A stretch of 64,000 nt of DNA from Closterium sp. NIES-65 (taxonomy: Eukaryota; Streptophyta; Zygnematophyceae; Desmidiales; Closteriaceae). Positions within the stretch are counted from its first letter, which is position 1. Each line of letters begins with the position of its first letter. The stretch is taken from contig CANXME010000893.1 of assembly GCA_948144175.1 (NCBI GenBank), positions 1 to 64,000 of the forward strand, read 5' to 3'. Positions 34,801-44,800 of this stretch are shown here, in pieces. The notes under the pieces were generated by a model. The model did not search any database. It saw nothing but the letters and a program-made list of their open reading frames with translations, and was not told the origin of the DNA. A program made the translations under genes and the position numbers.

Positions 34801-37800
34801 GGGGTCGGATGTCTGTACAGTAGAAGCATAGTAAGGCCAGCCGGACCCCAAACCTGAGAGGTGAGAGTGTTTTTGAGTCGACTCAAAAACGCTTTTGAGT
34901 CGACTCAAAAGGGTGTCTGTACAGTAGAAGCATAGTAAGGCCAGCCGGACCCCCAACCCGAGAGGTGAGGGTGTTTTTGAGACGTCTCAAAAACACCCTC
35001 ACCTCACGCAGCAGGTGGAATCGGGTGTCTGTACAGTAGAAGCATAATAAGGCCAGCCGGACCCCAAACCCGAAACCCTAAATCCTGAACCTGGACTCTG
35101 AACCCTCTGCTGAATCCCTCTCTGAACCCCTCTTTCCCTGCAGGAGCTGCTTGAATCCCTCCGGCAGCGAGGGGAGGGAGAGGGAAGCGAGGAGGCAGCA
35201 TGGGCAGGGTTCAGGAGGAGGATCCAAGGGGACCTGCACGTGGTGCTGACGATGACCAGCCAGGGCAGCGCGCACATGCGCCAGAGCATGCTGGCGTCCC
35301 CGGCTCTCTTCAACCGCTGCACTGTGCTCTGGCTGCCGCCCTGGGGGGACACGGGGCTTGCTCCGCTTGCTCAGAGTCGCCTCGCCGGTGTTTCGCTGGT
35401 TCACCCTGTCTCGGCCGCAGCTGCTGCAGCAGCAGGAGGAGCAGGAGGAGGAGTAGGAGGAGGAGCAGGAGGGGCAGGAGGAAGAGGAGACTCCAAGCAG
35501 ATTGATATGCCGGCTGATTCTGCGGGTGGTGCTGCTGGTGGGGCTGGGGAAGCGAAGGAGAGGCAGCTGCTGGCGGAGGTTCTGGTGGCAATTCATGGCT
35601 GCGCTGTTAGTGCTGTTAGCGAGTCGCTCAATAACAGAGCTTTTGGGAAGGCTGGGCTGGGAGGGGAGCAGCAGCAGGAGGGGAGCTTGCAGCATTCCTT
35701 CTCCCCAGACTCTCTCATCTCCCTCCGCTCCTTCTCAGACCTCCTCACCCACTTCCACTCCTCCGTCTCCCACTCGCACCGCCGCGCACACCGCACCTTC
35801 CAGCACCTCTCCCTGGGCCTCACAAAAGTCACAGCCGCAGAGCACCGCGTAGTACTCCTCCGAAAACACTTAGAACTCAAATCGAAGGAGCTCCAAGTGA
35901 AAGAGTCTGCTGCGAACGGGAAGTTACAGCAGATTGCGGCTGAGCAAGCGCTAGGGGAGAGGCAGAGGAAGGAAGCCCAGGGGCTGATTGCGAGGTTGGA
36001 CGAGCAGGCAAGGAGTGTGGAGAGGCATAGGAGGGAGGCGCAGGAGAATCTGGAAAGGGTAGAGCCGGCGGTTGATGCGGCGAAAACTGCAGTGAAGTCG
36101 ATTAGAAAGTCGCAGCTGGACGATTTGAAGGCCATGCCGAATCCACCGAGCGCAATTAAACTGGTGAGTGGTTCTGTCTATGTGTGTGTAAGGCCCGTGT
36201 CTGCCCGTGTAAGGTAAGGCCCCGGAGAGGCAGAGGAAGGAAGCTCAGGGGCTGATTGCGAGGTTGGACGAGCAGGCAAAGAGTGTGGAGAGGCACCGGA
36301 GGGAGGCGCAGGAGAATCTGGAGCGGGTCGAGCCGGCAGTTGATGCGGCGAAAACGGCGGTGAAGTCGATCAGGAAATCCCAGCTGGACGATTTGAAGGC
36401 CATGCCGAATCCACCGAGCGCCATTAAGCTGGTGAGTGGTGTGCACTGAACCAGACTAAGCCTGGGGGTAAAGGCGGGGAAAAAGGCGGTGCAGTCGATT
36501 AGGAAATCGCAGGTGGATGATCTCAAGGCCATGCCCAATCCACCGAGCGCGATCAAGCTGGTGAGTTCCAGTATATGTGTGTGCCTGGGGATAGTGGCAG
36601 TTGAAACGGCGGTGAAGTGGATACGGAAGTCGCAGCTGGATGATCTCAAGGCCATGCCGAATCCACCGAACGCGATCAAACTGGTGAGTGCCTGTGTGTG
36701 TGTGTAAGCATGTGTCTGCTTGTGTCTCCTCCACTACACGGAAATTACAGCTGGATGATCTCAAGGCCATGCCGAATCCACCGAGCGCGATCAAACTGGT
36801 GAGTGCCTGTGTGTGTGTGTAAGCATGTGTCTGCTTGTGTCTCCTCCACTACACGGAAATCACAGCTAGATGATCTCAAGGCCATGCCGAATCCACCGAG
36901 CGCGATTAAACTGGTGAGTGCGTGCAGGTGTGCTTGCTATGCCATAGGGTGGCAGGGTGTTCTCTCCGTGGTGCGCCAAAATAGCTTCATCTGCTCCACT
37001 CCCTTTCCCTTCTTCCCCACCCCACCCTGCCCTCTTCAACCAGACGCTGGAAGGAGTGTGTCTGCTCCTGACCGGCTTAAAGCCCTCCACGTGGCAGGGC
37101 ATTCTCTCTTGCTGGTATGCCGAAATGACTTCTCTCTTCCACTCACAACCCGTCCTCCTCTCCCCTCTCCCCTCTCCCATCTTCCCTTAAACACCAGACG
37201 CTGGGAGGAGTGTGTCTGCTCCTGACCGGCTTAAAGCCCTCCACGTGGCAGGGCATTCTCTCTGTGTTGGCTGCCAAAGCAACTTCTCTCCCCCAACCCC
37301 CACTCCTCGCCTCCCCCCTTTACCCCACCAGACGCTAGAAGGAGTGTGTCTGCTGCTGACGGGTTTAAAGCCCACCACGTGGCATTCTCTCTGTCGTGCG
37401 GCGAAACGACTTCATCCCCCTCACTCACCCTCCCTTTCCCCCCCTCGTCCCCAACCACACTTCCCTTGAACCCCAGACGCTCGAGGGCGTGTGTCTCCTC
37501 CTGACGGGTTTAAAGCCCACCACGTGGCAGGGCATTCTCTCTGTCGTGCGGCGAAACGACTTCATCCCCAATATACTGGGATGCGATATGGAGGCCATAG
37601 ACCCCGTGCTGGTGCTGCGCGTGAAGCGAGAGTACCTGGATGCGCGAGTGATCTCATTTGATGCCGTCAACAGGTAAGCAATTGAATGTGTGGTAAACTG
37701 GTAGTAATGCGATATGGAGGCTATAGATCCGGTGCTGGTGCTGCGTGTGAAGAGAGAGAGTACCTGGACGCGCGGGTGATCTCCTTTGACGCCGTCAACA

Positions 37801-40800
37801 GGTGAGAGAGAGAGAGAGAGAGAGTCAATGTGTGGTAAGGTGTGGAGCATAGACCCCCGCCATAGGCAGAGATAGACCCCCCCATTCAGTGCTGCGGGTG
37901 AAGAGGGAGCACCTGGACGCACGGGTGATCTCATTTGGTGCTGTCAACAGGTGAGCATGCAAGCACACAATATGGTGGTGAGGGTGTGCGGTGAACCGTA
38001 GAGAGTCAGTGAGCAGGTGAACCGTAGAGAGTCAGTGTGCAGGTGAACCGTAGAGAGTCAGTGAGCAGGTGAACCGTAGAGAGTCAGTGGGCAGGTGAAC
38101 CGTAGAGAGTCAGTGTGCAGGTGAACCGTAGAGAGTCAGTGGGCAGGTGAACCGTAGAGAGTCAGTGGGCATGTGAACTGTAGAGAGTCAGTGGGCATGT
38201 GAACCGTAGAGAGTCAGTGGGCATGTGAACCGTAGAGAGTCAGTGGGCATGTGAACCGTAGAGAGTCAGTGGGCATGTGAACCGTAGAGAGTCAGTGGGC
38301 ATGTGAACCGTAGAGAGTCAGTGTGCAGGTGAACCGTAGAGAGTCAGTGGGCAGGTGAACCGTAGAGAGTCAGTGGGCATGTGAACCGTAGAGAGTCAGT
38401 GGGCATGTGAACCGTAGAGAGTCAGTGGGCATGTGAACCGTAGAGAGTCAGTGGGCATGTGAACCGTAGAGAGTCAGTGGGCATGTGAACCGTAGAGAGT
38501 CAGTGGGCATGTGAACCGTAGAGAGTCAGTGGGCTTGTGAACCGTAGAGAGTCAGTGGGCATGTGAACCGTAGAGAGTCAGTGGGCATGTGGGCCTCTGT
38601 TCTCGTGGTTAGAGGTAGCGGTGCAGTATGGGGAGATCATCCGGGCTGTGCAGCCCATGAGGGGCGAGAGTGCTGACTCTTTCACTTCCATCTCCTGCTT
38701 TATCCACTGTGTGTTATCATCACAAGGGCGAGCAAGGCGTGCGGGCCGCTGTTCTCGTGGCTGGAAGCAGCGGTGCAGTATGGGGAGATCATCCGGGCCG
38801 TGCAGCCCATGAGGGCCGAGATGGAGCAGCTGGAGGGGGTGAGGCGGGGAGCATGGCGGAAGAATTGCAACACGTGCAGGTGAGGTTACGCTTTCTGGTT
38901 ACCACAATCAGGTTACCACTGAGTGCTGAGTGCTGCATGAAAGGACGAGATGGAGCAGGTGGAGGGGGAGGCAGGCAGCATGGCGGAGGAGCTGCAGCAC
39001 GTGCAGGTGAGCTAACAGTCTCTGGTTACCACAATCAGGTCTGGTTACCACAATCAGGTCTGGTTACCACTGAGCGCTCCATGAGAGGGCCGTGCAGCCC
39101 GTGAGGGACGAGATGGAGCAGCTGGAGGGGGAGGCGGGGAGCATGGCGGAGGAGCTGCAACACGTGCAGGTGAGGTTACGCTTTCTGGTTACCACTCTGG
39201 TTACCGCAATCAGGTTACCACTGAGTGCTGAGTGCTGCATGAAAGGACGAGATGGAGCAGGTGGAGGGGGAGGCGGGCAGCATGGCGGAGGAGATTCAGC
39301 ACGTGCAGGTGGGTGTGTGTGTGGGTGTGTGTGTGGGTGTGTGTGGGTGTGTGTGGGTGTGTGTGTGGGTGTGTGTGGGTGTGTGTGGGTGTGTGTGGGT
39401 GTGTGTGGGTGTGTGTGGGTGTGTGTGGGTGTGTGTGGGTGTGTGTGGGTGTGTGTGGGTGTGTGTGGGTGTGTGTGGGTGTGTGTGGGTGTGTGTGGGT
39501 GTGTGTGGGTGTGTGTGGGTATGTGTGGGTATGGTGGGTGGGTGTGGTGGGTGTGGTGGGTGTGGTGGGTGTGGTGGGTGTGGTGGGTGGGTGTGGTGGG
39601 TGGGTGTGGTGGGTGTGTGTGGGTGTGGTGGGTGTGGTGGGTGTGTGTGGGTGTGGTGGGTGTGGTGGGTGTGGTGGGTGTGTGTGGGTGTGGTGGGTGT
39701 GGTGGGTGTCTGTGGGTGTGGTGGGTGTGGTGGGTGTGTGTGGGTGTGGTGGGTGTGGTGTCACGAGTCTGCTTTCTGAGTGGCAAGCGTACACCACTCT
39801 GCACCGCTCATTCACTGCTCTTCACCTTCCACACCACCCCTCACCGGACTGCACCACCCTTCATTTCTTTCATGAGTCCATTGGCAATCTGGAGGAGCTC
39901 ATGGAAGCATGCCGGGACGAACACTCCCTCCTCCTCTCCGCCTGCGAAGCCATGCGCGCCGACATCCCTAAGCCTCCTGTCTTCCCGTTCCCTTGCTCCT
40001 CTCGGCACCACTCTTCACCGCTCTGCACCATCTTCATTGCGTTCAGGAATCCATTGGTAATCTGGAGGAGCACATGGAAGCATGCCGGGACGAACACTCC
40101 CTCCTCCTCTCCGCCTGCGAGGCCATGCGAGCCGACATCCCCCCCTAACCCTCCTGTCTTCCTCCCTGTCTCCCTTCCCCCCTACCACCTTGCATCGCCC
40201 TTCACCGCACTGCACCACTCTTTATCGCTCTGCACCCATCAGGAGTCCATTGGCAATCTGGAGGAGCGCATGGAAGCGTGCCGCGACGAGCACTCCCTCC
40301 TGCTCTCCGCCTGTGGAGCCATGCAAGCCGACATCCCTCTAAATCTTCCTTTCTTACTCCCTGTTGTCCTTCCCCCACACCACCCTGCATCACCCTTCAC
40401 CGCTCTCCACCCATCAGGAGTCCATTGGCAATCTGGAGGAGCGCATGGAAGCATGCCGCGACGAGCACTCCCTCCTCCTCTCCGCCTGTGAAGCCATGCG
40501 AGCCGACATCCACCAATCAAAGCTCGCCATGCAGCGAGCCGCCAGCTTAGTCAAAGACCTGACGTACGAGCGTGACCGTTGGATGAAGCAGCGCGAGATG
40601 CTCAAGAGTCGGGCGGCGGCGTGCTTAGGCGACGCTTTGCTAAGAGCCGCGAGTCTGGCGTATCTGGGCCCGCTGGAGTTGGCTGAAAGGCAGCGGCTTT
40701 TAGCTAAGTGGCAGGAGGTGGTGGGTTCCCGCGGGTTGAAGTTCTCGCAAGGGGGTGTGCTGAGGGGTGAGGTGGGGTTGGATGGGGTTCAAGAGAGGGG

Positions 40801-41860
40801 AGCGGAGGGGGGTGAGGAGGGGTGGGGAGGGGTGGAGGAGGATGAGGAGGTGGAGGAGCGGGCGAAATGGGAGGCGGTGGGGTTACCACAGGACGAGTAT
40901 GCGTTACAGAACGCAGAATCGGTGCTTAAGTGCCGGAGGGTGCCTCTCCTTGTGGACCCTTCTGGAAGAATGGTTGAGTTCCTTCGGAAGGTTCTCTCCT
41001 GCTCCGCCCCTGCTGCTACAGCTGAGACTGCTACAGACGGAAGCACCGAATCCGCTACAGCCGAGTCTGTTATATCTGATTCTGGTGCTACAGCCAAAAA
41101 TGTTCCTGGTTTGAGTGACAGCAAGGGTTCATGGGAAGGGAAGCAGGAAGGGGGGGTGGTGTGTGTGAGTGCACAGGAGGAAGAGAGTGTGTTGGCACGA
41201 GCAGCGGAAAAGGCAGTCAGATTCGGCCTCCCGTTGATCATCAGAGACGTTTCACAAATGAGCTCTATTCTCTCCTCCCTCCTCCTCTCCTCCCCCTCCT
41301 CCTCCTCATCCTCCTCTCACTCCCTCCTCTCCTCTCCGTCCTCCTCCCTCTCCTCCCCAGCTCTCTCCCTCACTCCCTCCCTATTTAAAATCCGCCTGTT
41401 GAACCGAGAAATCGACGTTTCCCCCTCCTTCCGCCTCTTCCTTACGACCGAGTCCCTCCTCCCTCCTCTCTCCCCCTCTCTCTTATCCAAAACCGCGGTC
41501 GTAACCACCGGAATCTCGCCCTCCTGGCTGCGTCAGCACCTGCTGAGCCGCGTGATTGGCCGAGAGCGCGCTGACGTGGCGCAGCAGCGGGACCGGGCGG
41601 CGGCTCTGCAGGAGCGTTGCCGACTGAGATTGCGACAGCTGGAGGGGAGATTGCTTGAGGTGCTGACGTCACCAGAAGAGGACGGGACGGAAGCGGGAGG
41701 TGTGGTAACCGGGAGCGTGGCTGTGACTCCTGCTCGTGCGGCTGGAAGTGGTGGTGGTAGTGTCAGTAGCACCCCTCCTCCTACTTTCAGCATGTTTAGC
41801 GGATTAAAACGACCGGCAGGCATGGCAGCAACACCAACACCAACAGCAGCACACACACAC

Positions 41861-41895
<35 letters not shown>

Positions 41896-44800
41896 GGCAG
41901 CACAAACGCCAGTGGGAGTCTCTCTGTCTTCCCGGGCACTTGAATCCCCGATCCCCACGCCAGCCCCTCTCCCTCCTGTAATGGACGACTCTACAGTCTC
42001 AAAAACTCTCGCTCAGATTAAAAAGACGCAGCAGCAGTCAAGGCGAAGGCCAGAGAGGTGCGGCTGGTAATGAGACAAGTTGACGCCGTCCGGACGCTGT
42101 ACGCCCCGCTGGCGGACGTCGGCGCGGCGGCGTTTTTCGTCCTTTCTGGGGCGGCTGCCGCCCTGCAGCAGCCGCTGTACAGATTCTCGCTGGATTTCTT
42201 TCTGCGGGCGTTTGACGACGCGATTTTGGCTGCTAGTGGTGAATCAGGTGGGAAATCAGCAGCAGAAGTAACAGTAACAGCAACAGTAGCAGCAACAGCA
42301 GAAGCACAGTCAGAAGGTGCTGTAGCTGTGAAGCCGAGAGTGAGGCAGCTGGTGGCAGCAGTATTGAGTGAGCTTATAACGAGGACAGCAGAGGCAACAG
42401 AGTACCGGCACCACCTGCCTGTGGCCCTTGCCCTATCCCGCTGCGCCAGGCTGGCAGATGACGTGGACTGGGTTGGCTTGGCTACAACTGTCGCTGCAAA
42501 GTTTGCTACAGGGTCTGCTTGTGCGATAGGCACTGCTACAGCCCCTGCTACAGCTGAGAGTACAGGCAGAGCAGCAGGTGATATTTCAGCCGCAGTGAAA
42601 GAGGAGCTGCAGCGTACGACTGCTGGGGCAGCTTATAGCGAGTATGAGGTCAGGGGGTGTGCTGCAGTGGAGGCAGTGGTGGGGTTCGTGGAGTCAATGG
42701 CAGTCAACGCTGGTCAAACGGACATTGCTGGGCGGAGACTGGTGGAGGCTGTGATCAGTCATGGGGGTAGCTGTGCTGCTGGCACTGCTGCTGCCACTGC
42801 TGCTGCCAGGGCTGCTGGCGGTGCTGCTGGTGGTGCTGCTGGCGGCGCTGCTGGCGGTGGTTCTGATGCTGTTAGCAGACCAAGAGCAGCAGGGGGGAGG
42901 GTCGGAATGGCACTAGAGCATCCCATGGAGCATCCTGCTGCTGCGGCTCGGTTCATGCAGGCTCGGGCCGAGCCTGCCCGCCCGACCCTGGTGGCCTGCG
43001 TCGGCAGCTGCGACCCAACCGCCATGCTCACCGCTGCTGCTGCTACAGCTGCTACAGCCACTGCTGCCACTGCTACAGCCGCAGGTGCTGACAAAATTGC
43101 TGTTGCTGCCTCTGCTGCTACAGCCGCTGCAGGTCCTAGGGTTGTAGCGGTGGCAATGGGTTCAGACGATGCAGTGGCAGAAGCACAGAGGGCAGTGGAA
43201 GGAGGGGTGAGAGCTGTAGCAGCAGGCCCTAGGGTTGTAGCAGTGGCAATGGGTTCAGACGATGCAGTGGCAGAAGCACAGAGGGCAGTGGAAGGAGGGG
43301 TGAGAGCTGTAGCAGCAGGCCCTAGGGTTGTAGCAGCAGGCCCTAGGGTTGTAGCGGTGGCAATGGGTTCAGACGATGCAGTGGCAGAAGCACAGAGGGC
43401 GGTGGAGACAGGGGCGAGGGAGGGGCGGTGGGTGGTGCTGTGCAATGCCCACCTGGCCCTATCGGTGCCCAGGCACGCTGCGTGGCTTCAGCTGCTGCTC
43501 AACTCGTTACAGTCACGTGCAAGATCGACGGTGGACGGAGGCCGATCGACGGTGGACGGAGGCCGATCAACGGTGGACGGAGGCCGATCGACGGTGGAGG
43601 CGGCTCGATCCGTGCCAGTGCATCAGGACCAGCAGCAGCAGAAGCAAGTGCCAGTGCATCGGGATTTCCGGCTGGTGCTGACAGTGGAAGCGGCGGGGGC
43701 GGCTGTGCGGCTGATGCCTCCCAAGCTGGTGGAGGCGTGTGACGTGCTGGTGATGGAGGCACCGGCAGGGGTGAAGGGCAGCATGCAGGTGAGATATGCC
43801 CTCTTCGTCCCTTACTCCCTTCCTCACTTTCTGCTCTCCTCTTGCGGCTGATGCCCCCTAAGCTGGTGGAGGCGTGTGACGTGCTGGTGATGGAAGCACC
43901 TGCAGGGGTCAAGGGCAGCATGCAGGTGAGCCGCTTCTCCTGCTCCTTCTCCTTCCTCCCTTACTTCTCTCCTCTCCCTTTGAATGCCTCACACCACCCC
44001 CAAGCTGGTGGAGGCGTGCGACGTGCTGGTGATGGAGGCACCGGCTGGAGTGAAGGGCAGCATGCAGGTGAGCCTCTCTCGTGTTGCTGTCCCCTTTCTC
44101 CTTCCACTGGTTTGAGTTGCCTCACATCGCTCCCAAGCTGGTGGAGGCGTGCGACGTGCTGGTGATGGAGGCACCGGCTGGAGTGAAGGGCAGCATGCAG
44201 GTGAGCCTCTCTCGTGTTGCTGTCCCCTTTCTCCTTCCACTGGTTTGAGTTGCCTCACATCGCTCCCAAGCTGGTGGAGGCGTGCGACGTGCTGGTGATG
44301 GAGGCACCGGCTGGAGTGAAGGGCAGCATGCAGGTGAGCCTCTCTCGTGTTGCTGTCCCCTTTCTCCTTCCACTGGTTTGAGTTGCCTCACATCGCTCCC
44401 AAGCTGGTGGAGGCGTGCGACGTGCTGGTGATGGAGGCACCGGCTGGAGTGAAGGGCAGCATGCAGGTGAGCCTCTCTCGTGTTGCTGTCCCCTTTCTCC
44501 TCCCACTGGTTTGAGTTGCCTCACATCGCTCCCAAGCTGGTGGAGGCGTGTGACGTGCTGGTCATGGAAGCACCGGCAGGGGTGAAAGACAGCATGCAGG
44601 TGAGATAAGCTTCCTCTTCCTCCTCCTTGTTGTCGCTGAGCTGTGAGTCGACTCTCATGCCCACTCCTCTTCCTCCTCCTTGTTGTCGCTGAGCTGTGAG
44701 TCGACTCTCATGCCCACTCCTCTTCCTCCTCCTTGTTGTCGCTGAGCTGTGAGTCGACTCTCATGCCCACTCCTCTTCCTCCTCCTTGTTGTCGCTGAGC

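Larger units (their letters stand above)
34328..35600 (+). other. Dynein AAA4
   Basis: Exon 34328-34565 reads [22 protein letters not shown]...[23 protein letters not shown], and exon 35144 onward reads [21 protein letters not shown] with SPALFNRC. The Walker B is LEEAH rather than the usual hydrophobic-D-E, and the sensor I Asn (TMNP in animal dynein 1) is replaced (TMTS). The P-loop (GPPATGKST, previous exon) is intact and the arginine in SPALFNR is kept, so AAA4 may bind but hydrolyse ATP poorly. Confidence -1.
35600..42000 (+). other. Dynein stalk, microtubule-binding domain and AAA5
   Basis: Exon 35144-36163 runs into coiled-coil 1: [20 protein letters not shown], then [18 protein letters not shown] and [11 protein letters not shown]. 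Exon 37477-37673 is most of the microtubule-binding domain: [30 protein letters not shown] and VISFDAVNR. Exon 38727-38879 continues [21 protein letters not shown] into coiled-coil 2, and exon 40418 onward gives [21 protein letters not shown], then the strut ([24 protein letters not shown]) and AAA5 ([61 protein letters not shown]). CC1, tip and CC2 have the spacing of dynein 1. Confidence -1.

Noticed and set aside
35071-35130. CCCTAAA-like telomere repeat
   Set aside because: Only one exact CCCTAAA within drifting ACCCTGAA-type units; it belongs to intron sequence before the 35144 exon. A lone TTTAGGG near 60878 is likewise isolated.
37979-38590. Regular 26-bp repeats resembling a CRISPR array
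   Set aside because: The copies are head to tail with no unique spacers and lie in a eukaryotic intron.
39232-39780. Long Cys/Gly/Val open frames on the plus strand and His/Thr/Pro frames on the minus strand
   Set aside because: They are translations of GTGTGTGGGT and GGTGGGTGT arrays within a dynein intron.
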